DNA of 64,000 nucleotides, taken from the NCBI RefSeq assembly GCF_041080795.1, contig NZ_CP129674.1:2294001-2358000 (forward strand), read 5' to 3'. The translations under genes and the position numbers were made by a program. Position 1 is the stretch's first letter. Each line of letters starts with the position of its first letter. The notes under the pieces were generated by a model, which did no database searches, had not been told where the DNA came from, and saw nothing but the letters and a program-made list of their open reading frames with translations. This document shows positions 26,927 to 34,565 of this stretch, one piece after another. The stretch comes from Bifidobacterium sp. WK041_4_12. GTDB taxonomy: Bacteria; Actinomycetota; Actinomycetes; Actinomycetales; Bifidobacteriaceae.

Positions 26927-27049
26927 CAATCTCCTTTGATATGTTCAAGCCAGAGACGAACGGTGCTGCCGCTCAATGTGTTCTGCATTGAACCCCTGAC
27001 AATTCAGACTATACGTACCTTATCGTGACTCTAGATAACGGAATTCGCT

Positions 27050-27079
27050 TAGTTTTGTCACAATCTTTAGTAGTTTTGT
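27050..27079. promoter_or_regulatory. TAGTTTTGT direct repeat, 21-bp spacing
   Basis: TAGTTTTGT occurs at 27050-27058 and 27071-27079, each followed by a (C/G)AC. The spacing is two helical turns. It lies about 130 bp upstream of the alcohol dehydrogenase (minus) and 400 bp upstream of adhE, and overlaps the end of a doubtful small frame. Confidence 0.3.
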
Positions 27080-27420
27080 GACCTCTGAAAGCCGTTCAAC
27101 ACTGTCTGAAAGCTGTATTTCATATCCATACCAACCCTCTGATACCGGGAAAAATCGATGGAGATGAACACGAAGGCGATAACCGCATCCTGCGATGCGA
27201 AAGGGTCAGACTCAATGGTATATGTCACAAATCTTCGTGTCGTCAAGAAAAGACCTTCGCGAACTAAACCTTCCGTATCCCTTGTATTGCAACGATGGCT
27301 GACTTCATAACGGTTTGTCGCCCACCATTCGTCGCTTCTCTTGCGCTTTTGCTGAAAACAATGTTTTGCTTCATCGAGTGTGGCAGGCTTATGTTGTACA
27401 TGGTCAGCGACGACTAGCAT
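27067..27420 (-). CDS. Possible small hypothetical protein upstream of adhE
   Basis: A 117-codon frame within a 545-bp gap. Its composition looks protein-like (DEWWATNRYEVSHRC, then FVTYTIESDPFASQDAVIAF), but I recognise no family and see no ribosome site before the ATG. It could be a real small gene, a decayed gene, or chance. The rest of 26930-27474 must carry the promoters of the dehydrogenase and of adhE. Confidence 0.3.
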   Translation of the reverse strand: MLVVADHVQHKPATLDEAKHCFQQKRKRSDEWWATNRYEVSHRCNTRDTEGLVREGLFLTTRRFVTYTIESDPFASQDAVIAFVFISIDFSRYQRVGMDMKYSFQTVLNGFQRSQNY

Positions 27421-27474
27421 CTACCGATACAGATGTGAATCTCATGTTTCCATTATTCTCAAGGAGGATAGGGT

Positions 27475-30246
27475 ATGACAAGCACAACAGCAGTAAAGAA
27501 GCCCACAGGAGAACAAGCTCCATCGAAGAAGACTGACACCTCTCACCATGCTTCTGAAACCACGCATCAGCCCTCGGATGCCGAGCGCGAAGTGGACGCT
27601 CTGGTTACCAGGGGTCTGGTTGCTCTCAAAAAGTTTGAAGATCTCAATCAGGAACAGGTTGACCACATTGTGGCGAAGGCTTCGATTGCGGCGTTGAACA
27701 AGCATTTGGTGTTGGCGAAGATGGCTGTGGAGGAGACTGGGCGTGGTCTGGTCGAGGACAAGGCCACGAAGAACATTTTCGCGTGCGAGCATGTGACGAA
27801 CTATCTGGCCAGGCAGCGCACGGTGGGCGTGATTGGCGAGGATGACGTCAACGGGATCGTGGAGATCGCGGAGCCGGTTGGTGTGGTGGCTGGGGTGACG
27901 CCGGTGACGAATCCGACGTCGACGGCGATCTTCAAGTCGCTGATCGCGTTGAAGACGCGCTGTCCGATAGTGTTCGGCTTCCATCCCTTCGCGCAGCGGT
28001 GTTCGGTGGAGGCGGCGCGCGTGGTGCGTGACGCGGCGGTCGCGGCCGGTGCGCCCGCGGATTGCATCCAGTGGATCGAGCATCCCTCGATCGAGGCGAC
28101 GGGAGCGTTGATGAGGCATCCGGGCATCGCGACGATTCTCGCGACGGGTGGTCCGGGCATGGTCAAGGCCGCGTATTCGTCGGGCAAGCCGGCCTTGGGC
28201 GTGGGTCCGGGCAACGCTCCGGCGTATGTGGACAAGGACGTGGACGTCGAGCGTGCGGCGAACGATCTGGTCCTGTCGAAGCATTTCGACTATGGGATGA
28301 TCTGCGCGACGGAGCAGGCGATCATCGCGCACGCGGACGTGTACGGCCGTCTGGTCGCGGAGCTGAGGCGTCGCAGGGCGTACTTCGTGAACGCGGACGA
28401 GAAGGCGAAGCTCGAACGGTACATGTTCGGCGTCACCTCGTATTCGGGCGGCAGGCCGAAGCTGAACAGCGTGGTGCCGGGCAAGTCTCCCCAGTTCATC
28501 GCCGAGGCCGCAGGGTTCACGATTCCCGGGGACGCGACGATCCTGGCGGCCGAGTGCCGGGAGGTCGGCGAGATGGAGCCCTTGACGATGGAGAAGCTCG
28601 CCCCGGTGCAGGCCGTGTTGAAGGCCAAGGACAGGGAGCAGGCGTTCGTCATGTGCGAGCGGATGCTCGAGCACGGGGCGGGCCACACGGCCGCGATCCA
28701 TACCAACGACGAGCAGCTGGTGCGCGAGTACGGCATGCGCATGCACGCGTGCCGTATCATCTGGAACCAGCCGAGCTCGCTGGGCGGCATCGGCGACATC
28801 TACAACGCCATCGCCCCGTCATTGACTTTGGGCTGCGGCTCGTATGGCGGCAACTCGGTGTCGGGCAACGTGCAGGCCGTGAACCTGATCAACGTCAAGC
28901 GCATCGCGCGGAGGAACAACAACATGCAATGGTTCAAGATCCCGGCGAAGACCTACTTCGAGGCGAACGCGATACGCTATCTGCGCGACATGCACGGCAT
29001 CAGGAAGGCCGTGATCGTGTGCGACAGGGTCATGGAGCGGCTGGGCATCGTGGACAAGGTCGTCGACCAGCTGCGCGCCCGAGCCGAGCGGGTGACGTTC
29101 CGCATCATCGACTACGTCGAGCCCGAGCCGAGCGTGGAGACCGTCGAGCGTGGCGCGAGGATGATGCGCGACGAGTTCGAGCCCGACACGATCATCGCGG
29201 TCGGCGGCGGCAGTCCCATGGACGCGGCGAAGATCATGTGGCTGCTCTACGAGCATCCCGAGATCACGTTCGCTGACGTGCGCGAGAAGTTCTTCGACAT
29301 CCGCAAGCGCGCCTTCAAGATCCCCCCGCTGGGCGACAAGGCGAAGCTCGTGTGCATCCCGACCTCGTCGGGCACGGGTTCCGAGGTGACCCCGTTCGCG
29401 GTCATCACCGACCACAGGACCGGGTACAAGTATCCCATCACCGACTACGCGCTCACCCCTTCCGTGGCGATCGTGGACCCGGTGCTGGCACGCACCCAGC
29501 CACGCCGGCTCGCCTCGGACGCGGGCTTCGACGCGCTGACCCACGCGATCGAGGCGTACGTGTCGGTGTATGCGAACGACTTCACCGACGGCATGGCCCT
29601 GCACGCGGCGAAGCTGATCTGGGACAACCTCGACCCCTCGGTCAACGAGAAGGACCCCGAAGCCAGGAAGGCCGCGCAGGAGAGGATGCACAACGCCGCC
29701 ACGATGGCCGGCATGGCGTTCGGCTCCGCGTTCCTGGGCATGTGCCACGCGATGGCCCACACCATCGGCGCGCTGTGCCACATAGCGCACGGACGCACCA
29801 ACTCGATCCTGCTGCCCTACATCGTGCGATACAACGGGCAGGTCCCCCAGGAACCCACCAGCTGGCCCAAGTACGGCAAGTACATCGCCCCGCAGCGCTA
29901 CCAGGACATCGCCAGGAACCTGGGACTGAAGGCCGACACCCCCGAACAGGGCGTGGAAAGCCTCGCGAGCGCCCTCGAGGACTACCGCGACGACAGGCTC
30001 GGCATGGACGCGTCCTTCCAGGCCGCGGGCGTGGACGAGGACCACTTCTGGAACATCCTCGACCAGATCGGCATGCGCGCCTACGAAGACCAGTGCGCGC
30101 CAGCCAACCCCCGCATCCCCCAGATCGAAGACATGAAGGACATCGCCATCGCCGCCTACTACGGCATCAGCCAACAAGAAGCACACAACAAACGCGTCGA
30201 ACGCGAAGGAGTCACCGCAACAGAAGAAGCCTCGCAACGCGCCTGA
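27475..30246 (+). CDS. adhE: Bifunctional acetaldehyde-CoA/alcohol dehydrogenase
   Basis: A 923-residue fusion. The N-terminal CoA-acylating acetaldehyde dehydrogenase carries the catalytic Cys in YGMICATEQAI (near 278), and the C-terminal iron alcohol dehydrogenase carries VGGGSPMDAAK, TSSGTGSEVTPF and the metal histidines in GMCHAMAHTIGALCHIAHG. It reduces acetyl-CoA to ethanol and regenerates NAD+, the ethanol branch of the bifid shunt. AAGGAGG precedes ATG 27475. From about 27800 onwards the gene is visibly richer in G and C at third positions than its neighbours, which produces long false frames on the other strand. A strong terminator follows. Confidence 0.96.
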   Translation: MTSTTAVKKPTGEQAPSKKTDTSHHASETTHQPSDAEREVDALVTRGLVALKKFEDLNQEQVDHIVAKASIAALNKHLVLAKMAVEETGRGLVEDKATKNIFACEHVTNYLARQRTVGVIGEDDVNGIVEIAEPVGVVAGVTPVTNPTSTAIFKSLIALKTRCPIVFGFHPFAQRCSVEAARVVRDAAVAAGAPADCIQWIEHPSIEATGALMRHPGIATILATGGPGMVKAAYSSGKPALGVGPGNAPAYVDKDVDVERAANDLVLSKHFDYGMICATEQAIIAHADVYGRLVAELRRRRAYFVNADEKAKLERYMFGVTSYSGGRPKLNSVVPGKSPQFIAEAAGFTIPGDATILAAECREVGEMEPLTMEKLAPVQAVLKAKDREQAFVMCERMLEHGAGHTAAIHTNDEQLVREYGMRMHACRIIWNQPSSLGGIGDIYNAIAPSLTLGCGSYGGNSVSGNVQAVNLINVKRIARRNNNMQWFKIPAKTYFEANAIRYLRDMHGIRKAVIVCDRVMERLGIVDKVVDQLRARAERVTFRIIDYVEPEPSVETVERGARMMRDEFEPDTIIAVGGGSPMDAAKIMWLLYEHPEITFADVREKFFDIRKRAFKIPPLGDKAKLVCIPTSSGTGSEVTPFAVITDHRTGYKYPITDYALTPSVAIVDPVLARTQPRRLASDAGFDALTHAIEAYVSVYANDFTDGMALHAAKLIWDNLDPSVNEKDPEARKAAQERMHNAATMAGMAFGSAFLGMCHAMAHTIGALCHIAHGRTNSILLPYIVRYNGQVPQEPTSWPKYGKYIAPQRYQDIARNLGLKADTPEQGVESLASALEDYRDDRLGMDASFQAAGVDEDHFWNILDQIGMRAYEDQCAPANPRIPQIEDMKDIAIAAYYGISQQEAHNKRVEREGVTATEEASQRA

Positions 30247-30324
30247 ACTGAACCCACGTCCTGCATCCAGCTCACCCATAGGAGAGCGGGCGTAGGACCG
30301 GGCTTTCGGCTTCTTCCTTAAGAG

Positions 30325-30366
30325 ATATCCTCTGCACACTTCATAACCGGTGTGCAGAGGATATTT
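30325..30366 (+). terminator. adhE terminator
   Basis: A perfect 15-bp stem (30325-30339 with 30350-30364) and 10-nt loop, followed by TT, lies 80 bp after the adhE stop codon. Confidence 0.8.
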
Positions 30367-30404
30367 CATATCACCGTTGTCTGCTGCTCAGCTCCACCGC
30401 TCAG

Positions 30405-30433
30405 CTCTACTGCTCTACTGCTCTGCTCCACTG
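30405..30433. repeat. CTCTACTG-type tandem octamers after adhE
   Basis: CTCTACTG is repeated at 30405-30412 and 30413-30420, then CTCTG and CTCCACTG. A 13-nt unit (GCTCAGCTCYACY) is also doubled just before, at 30386-30411. The 19-mer GCTCTACTGCTCTACTGCT is shared with the acetyltransferase end at 15470-15488. Confidence 0.7.
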
Positions 30434-30456
30434 CTTAGCGCAACTTCTCGTTACGA

Positions 30457-30471
30457 TAGAATGGCCGTATG
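30457..30471 (+). promoter_or_regulatory. Leaderless promoter of the SorC regulator
   Basis: TAGAAT (30457-30462) is a good -10 box ending 6 nt before the ATG at 30469, so transcription would start on or next to the A of the start codon. No ribosome site is present. Confidence 0.5.
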
Positions 30472-31413
30472 AGTGAACGTAGTCGGAAAGAGGTCGAGCG
30501 TCGTGAGCTTATGGCCTCCATCGCCCGCGCATATTATCTGGAAGGCCATTCTCGAATTGAAATAGGGCAGCAGCTCGGCATTTCCCGACATCGCGTCGGC
30601 CGCATGCTCGACGAAGCCCGCGAAGAAGGCATGGTCAGCATCACCATCAATGACGAGGGGTTTTCCGACCCCCTGCTCTCTGAGCGTCTGGCAAAAATCT
30701 TGGGGCTCCGAAGCTGTCATGTCATACGCACACACGGCAATCAGGATGCGGTACGCGACCAAATCGGCAATGCGGCGGCAACGCTGCTCAGCTCACTGCT
30801 GCACGATGGTGAAGTGCTGGGACTCACTTGGGGCAGGACACTCACCGCACTGGCTTCGCATCTGCGCGAACTCCCACGTTTGACGGTGGTCCAACTCACA
30901 GGAACGCTGAGCGCCGATTTCACCGAATCACCAATCGAAATCGTACGCAAGACTTCGCAATACGCGCGAGGTGCCGTATACCCGATTTTCGCGCCAATGA
31001 TTGTGGGAGATGAACATACCGCTCGAATATTGAAGGCCAATCCTGCGGTCAGCAAGGCATTCCAACTCTTCCCCGCCATCACCACCGCAGTGCTCTCCGT
31101 CGGATGCTGGGATCCGCCCGACACGCAGATCCAATCCCTCATTGACGATGACATAGCAAAAGACATGGCCCGAAAAGGCTGCATCGCAGACATCGCCGGC
31201 ATCCTTGTCAATGAATATGGCGAAATGGTTGACCCTTCGTTCCAGAGACGCTGCGTATCGATCAACTATGAGGAGCTGAACTCCATTCCACAGGTCATCG
31301 CCGTGGCAGGTGGAGCACTGAAAGCCCCTGCGATTCAAGCCGTTTCACGGGCGGGCATCATCACCGATCTCGTGACTGACGATGCCTTGGCCACCGCCAT
31401 CTTGGAACGCTGA
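30469..31413 (+). CDS. SorC-family sugar-responsive transcriptional regulator
   Basis: A 314-residue regulator. An N-terminal helix-turn-helix (RIEIGQQLGISRHRVGRML, near 30-48) precedes a SorC/DeoR-effector sugar-phosphate-binding domain (GLTWGRTL near 121, CIADIAGILVNEYG, VAVAGGALKAPAIQAV near the end). Such proteins control polyol, deoxyribonucleoside or sorbose genes and bind phosphorylated sugars. No obvious target gene adjoins; the ketose island at 4-13 kb and the polyol dehydrogenase at 26 kb are candidates. The start is apparently leaderless. Confidence 0.88.
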   Translation: MSERSRKEVERRELMASIARAYYLEGHSRIEIGQQLGISRHRVGRMLDEAREEGMVSITINDEGFSDPLLSERLAKILGLRSCHVIRTHGNQDAVRDQIGNAAATLLSSLLHDGEVLGLTWGRTLTALASHLRELPRLTVVQLTGTLSADFTESPIEIVRKTSQYARGAVYPIFAPMIVGDEHTARILKANPAVSKAFQLFPAITTAVLSVGCWDPPDTQIQSLIDDDIAKDMARKGCIADIAGILVNEYGEMVDPSFQRRCVSINYEELNSIPQVIAVAGGALKAPAIQAVSRAGIITDLVTDDALATAILER

Positions 31414-31516
31414 AAGGTGCAGCCACGAATATTCGTTCCATGGCTGCACCAGATTGCTTTTCATTCGCTCGCCTATCGTCAACCCTGCAGCACGCCTATC
31501 GCCAACCCATTGCCTA

Positions 31517-31556
31517 TCTATAGTCATCTATAGTCACCTATAGTCATCTATCGCGT
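31517..31556. repeat. Tandem decamers after the SorC gene
   Basis: TCTATAGTCA, TCTATAGTCA, CCTATAGTCA and the partial TCTATCGCGT run in series between the SorC gene and the convergent SDR gene. The unit contains the palindrome CTATAG. Confidence 0.75.
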
Positions 31557-31602
31557 GACGAGTGGGCAATGAGTAGGCGAGACTACGAGAATTCCGGGGA
31601 CT

Positions 31603-32307
31603 TCAGGACATGGCAGGAAGCACAACCTCGAAGTTTCCATCGCCATGCTGCATATTCCAGTATGTCGTCGCAATATCATCAGGATCGATTGACGGAATCT
31701 GTGCAAGCTGGCTCTCTGGAATGGTTTCGGCAGTCGCGCTACGCTTGATCAACGCTGTGATCACCGCCGATCCGAGCACGATATCCGTATCCGCCAGTTC
31801 GGTCTTGAGTGACATGAGGTAGTGTCTGACAGATGCCTGAAGCGTACCGATTCCCGAGAGATTGGGCGACGGGTGCAGCACTGTAGCACCGTGCGTGAGG
31901 AATATTGCACCGGAATTCCGCTCGACCATTTCTGGCAGCACCTCGTGAATGATGCTCACTGGGCTGAGCAGAAAAATCCCAGACATCGTTTCGATGGTGT
32001 GGGCATCCAACTGCAATGCTGGCACAAAACCCATCTGTGCAGGCAGCGGGCTGTATTCCAGAACGTCGATGCGACCGAAATGCTCACGTATCGCAGACAC
32101 AGCGGACAGAGCGCTGTCCACTTCCCTTAAGTCGGCAGTGACGCCGAAAGTCTCGATACCCTCTTCTTCAAGCTTTTCGGTCAAGTCTTTGAGATGTTCC
32201 GGGTTATGACCCACCAAGGCAACGTGGTACCCTGCCCGTCCGTATCGCTGTGCCAGCGACAGTCCAAGACCGGTTCCAGCTCCGAAAATTGCAATAACGT
32301 TTGTCAT
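31603..32307 (-). CDS. Short-chain dehydrogenase (atypical catalytic site)
   Basis: A 234-residue SDR. VIAIFGAGTGLGLSLAQRYG is the cofactor loop and ADLRE the beta-3 Asp. The usual NNAG is replaced by LEYSPLP, and no YxxxK is seen at the expected place (it reads GIGTLQASV), so it may be a catalytically altered or sensor-like SDR, as found in the SDR5 type paired with MarR or TetR regulators. AAGGAG precedes ATG 32307. It is divergent from the marR gene with two operator palindromes between, so it is almost certainly the repressed target. Confidence 0.82.
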   Translation of the reverse strand: MTNVIAIFGAGTGLGLSLAQRYGRAGYHVALVGHNPEHLKDLTEKLEEEGIETFGVTADLREVDSALSAVSAIREHFGRIDVLEYSPLPAQMGFVPALQLDAHTIETMSGIFLLSPVSIIHEVLPEMVERNSGAIFLTHGATVLHPSPNLSGIGTLQASVRHYLMSLKTELADTDIVLGSAVITALIKRSATAETIPESQLAQIPSIDPDDIATTYWNMQHGDGNFEVVLPAMS

Positions 32308-32330
32308 GAAGGCTCCTTACCAATATTGTA

Positions 32331-32363
32331 ATTGTAGATACAATTTGAAATTGTATCTACAAT
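32331..32363. promoter_or_regulatory. Operator 1 between SDR and marR
   Basis: A perfect 15-bp inverted repeat with 3-nt centre: ATTGTAGATACAATT (32331-32345), TGA, and its complement (32349-32363). Each arm contains the TTGTA/TACAA half-sites bound by many MarR dimers. Confidence 0.75.
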
Positions 32364-32374
32364 ATACACTATTA

Positions 32375-32390
32375 AGTTGTAATTACAACT
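32375..32390. promoter_or_regulatory. Operator 2 between SDR and marR
   Basis: AGTTGTAATTACAACT is a perfect 16-bp palindrome with the same TTGTA/TACAA halves as operator 1, closer to the marR start. Together they suggest autorepression and control of the SDR gene. Confidence 0.75.
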
Positions 32391-32419
32391 TGAACGAATG
32401 GAGTTGATACACTGTGGGC

Positions 32420-32875
32420 ATGGATACCAGTACGTCACCCGATTCAAATTTTCTTCATTGCGCATTGCTTCTGGCAGGAGTGAGCGAATTGCTGCCAGGC
32501 ATAGTCAATGCCGAACTTCAGCATGATACAGGTATCAGCCAGTTTGCATTCTTCACATTGTCGGAACTCTCCAAACAACCGTGTCACGGCATGCGACTGA
32601 AGGAACTTGCAGCCTGCACCAACACCACAATGGCACGCCTGTCACGAGTCATCACTCAGCTCGAAAGCGAGCACCTTGTCCGCAAGATCAAACTCGACGG
32701 TCCGGGACGCGCCGTGGAGATCCACATTAGTGACGAGGGGAAGGCGCGGTTGGAACATGCCACGGTAAGCTTCGTGTCCGTCATGCATAGCAAGGTGCTG
32801 GCAGATTTGAATGCTGAAGAGCTTCAAAATCTTGAGAAGATCACCACTCGTCTCATAGCAACAATGCATCCATAG
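32420..32875 (+). CDS. MarR-family transcriptional regulator
   Basis: A 151-residue winged-helix regulator: MRLKELAACTNTTMARLSRVITQLESEHLV is the DNA-binding helix pair and KIKLDGPGRAVEIHISDEGKARL the wing. I choose ATG 32420 rather than GTG 32414, because TACACT (32408-32413) is a -10 box exactly 6 nt before the ATG, giving a leaderless message. It is divergent from the SDR gene with two palindromic operators between them and likely senses a small phenolic or oxidising compound. Confidence 0.85.
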   Translation: MDTSTSPDSNFLHCALLLAGVSELLPGIVNAELQHDTGISQFAFFTLSELSKQPCHGMRLKELAACTNTTMARLSRVITQLESEHLVRKIKLDGPGRAVEIHISDEGKARLEHATVSFVSVMHSKVLADLNAEELQNLEKITTRLIATMHP

Positions 32876-33077
32876 CCCTGATTTGCTGCAGTGAGCGCAG
32901 CTGCGTTGGCGCGCTCAGCAGAACCAGTGCGGGCGGCAATACTATTTCACCATTGGGAGAATCCCAGCCTATTGAAGAACGGCCATGCTCATGGGGCTGT
33001 AAGCACCATTGCCACAACTGTTAGCTGCATATTGGAACTGCTTCATGCTCGCCCCACAGAACGAGGTCCCACAACGC

Positions 33078-33196
33078 GAGATGTTGAGTTTTGCGGCAAT
33101 TCCAAAGTAAGAAGAGCTATGTAGCGCATAATTTCAATAGAAATTCAACGATTTCGCCTATTGATACTTTGGAATTGCCGCAAAACTCAACATCTC
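33078..33196. repeat. Long palindromic element, copy 1 (32-bp perfect arms)
   Basis: Arms 33078-33109 and 33165-33196 are perfect complements over 32 bp, enclosing 55 nt. Each arm contains the core GTTTTGCGGCAATTCC, which recurs with the same inverted arrangement at 57716-57822. It lies between the convergent marR gene and a minus-strand membrane-protein gene. The rest of 32876-33077 holds nothing I can name. Confidence 0.85.
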
Positions 33197-33210
33197 CCGA
33201 TAATGCAATG

Positions 33211-33248
33211 CAATATCGCGCAATTTCGAAAGAAATTGCGCGATATTG
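33211..33248 (-). terminator. 17-bp perfect hairpin next to palindrome copy 1
   Basis: Arms 33211-33227 and 33232-33248 are perfect complements with a GAAA loop. It lies 17 nt after the stop codon of the minus-strand membrane protein, so it should act as its terminator. Its sequence (CAATTTC, then ATTGATACTT) resembles the loop of the preceding palindrome. Confidence 0.7.
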
Positions 33249-33265
33249 ATACTTCTGGAAAGGAA

Positions 33266-33682
33266 TCAGTTGAGAATCTGCTGTACCGATCCACGAATCT
33301 TGGAAGTTGCGTCATCAACGGCGGAACTTGCATGCTTCACGGTCTGATCAACGGCTGAACCGGCATTTTTAACCGTCTCATTCACCGCTGCGGTCGCATT
33401 GTTCAGAGACTCATTCACTGCCCTACGAACCTGCTTGTTGCCACGGTCGATGGTCTTCTGCCAATCCTTCGGAATCTCTACCTTTGCTTCACGGCAATAC
33501 TTGAAGTAGAAGAACAACGCAATACCCACAATCACAGCAATGGCACAGAACAGTTTCATATGCCCATGCTGGGGTTCTTCGTCGTCACCCCACCCGTAGG
33601 TATCATTGGTTTGCTCGGAATCTCCGAAGTCTTCCTCATCGTCGCGGTCTTTGTTCTTGTTTTTATTCTTGTCGCTTGCCAT
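33266..33682 (-). CDS. Small membrane protein with an acidic N-terminus and an apolipophorin-like repeat tail
   Basis: A 138-residue protein with no family I recognise. Residues 1-40 are highly charged (KNKNKNKDRDDEEDFGD), one membrane helix follows (LFCAIAVIVGIALFFYF), then an amphipathic tail with repeated AVNETVKNAGSAV / AVDQTVKHASSAV motifs like LEA or apolipoprotein helices. The start ATG 33682 is chosen because AAAGGGGG lies 6 nt before it; an upstream frame extension has no site. A tail of this type could associate with the membrane or envelope under stress, which is inference. Confidence 0.72.
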   Translation of the reverse strand: MASDKNKNKNKDRDDEEDFGDSEQTNDTYGWGDDEEPQHGHMKLFCAIAVIVGIALFFYFKYCREAKVEIPKDWQKTIDRGNKQVRRAVNESLNNATAAVNETVKNAGSAVDQTVKHASSAVDDATSKIRGSVQQILN

Positions 33683-33781
33683 AGTCATCCCCCTTTCGCA
33701 CAAGGGTACTCCCATCTTGCAGCTTTCATCCGTAGCACACTCTTAGAGAAATTATTTTTTCTGAACCTTGGCACACAAGCT

Positions 33782-34402
33782 TTAGACTCGCACGACGCTT
33801 TCGGAATCGTTATGAATCACAATCGCTTCACGATTCGATATGGCATGCAGATCATAACGGTGCGAGTAGTCACGCTGAATTGCCTTGGCAGCTGCCTTGT
33901 ATGGAAAGTTACCAACATGCGGCAAGAGGTAGAAGTCAAGCACGCCAAGTCCGGCATAATCACCATGAAGTTCGGGAGCGGCATCTGTGGAATCCATATG
34001 CGAAATGTAATCGATGTTGGGAGAAAGAACCACTGAACCTGCAGAAGCTCCGATATATGTTTTCCCCGCATTGATATGGTTGATTATTGCCTGGTCCGCG
34101 CCACTCTTGCGCAGCTCCTGCAGAAGATAGAAGGTGTTGCCACCGGTGACCACAACATAATCGCTCATGGCGATGCGTTCTTGAACTTCCTTGGGAGAAG
34201 CCTGAGTGACTTCCAGATCCGACACGCTGATGCCCAAGGCAGTCAGCGCCTTTCGTTCCACATTCTCAAAATGTTTGAAGGTCTGGTGCGAACTCGCAGT
34301 AGGAATAAGGCATGCTGTTTTCCCCTTGCAGTCGCCGCCTGTGAATTCAGAGAACTCAGCAGCCAGAGGTGCAAACCTAGAGGTGAGAAATAGCGAGCGC
34401 AT
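33782..34402 (-). CDS. pepE: Peptidase E (S51 family, Asp-specific dipeptidase type)
   Basis: A 206-residue serine peptidase of family S51. YVVVTGGNTFYLLQEL (near 81-96) and the nucleophile elbow YIGASAGSVVLSPNI (near 115) are typical, with the His downstream in LLPHVGNFP. It would release N-terminal Asp from dipeptides in the cytoplasm. A perfectly placed GGAGG precedes ATG 34402. No operon partner; the UvrA-like gene follows on the same strand after it, in reverse order. Confidence 0.85.
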   Translation of the reverse strand: MRSLFLTSRFAPLAAEFSEFTGGDCKGKTACLIPTASSHQTFKHFENVERKALTALGISVSDLEVTQASPKEVQERIAMSDYVVVTGGNTFYLLQELRKSGADQAIINHINAGKTYIGASAGSVVLSPNIDYISHMDSTDAAPELHGDYAGLGVLDFYLLPHVGNFPYKAAAKAIQRDYSHRYDLHAISNREAIVIHNDSESVVRV

Positions 34403-34565
34403 ATATCCTCCAATTGACTCTGCCCATCTTATTCCCCAGATACTCGAGATTGCGATGCAACACGAAGCAATCAGCTCACACCGGAATCATGAGTCGAGGC
34501 ACGACGACAAGAAGACATTCTTGTAGCGACGACACGGAGACACCAGAAAGACGTGCATATGAGGA

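Noticed and set aside
27442..28746. 434-codon frame antisense to adhE
   Set aside because: Product of GC-rich third positions in adhE; Arg/His-rich without a fold.
28062..30251. Plus-strand alternative frames inside adhE (404 and 299 codons)
   Set aside because: Composition is very Arg/Gly-rich and overlaps conserved AdhE motifs.
28819..30369. 516-codon frame antisense to adhE
   Set aside because: Same reason; no ribosome site, overlaps all of the real gene's 3' half.
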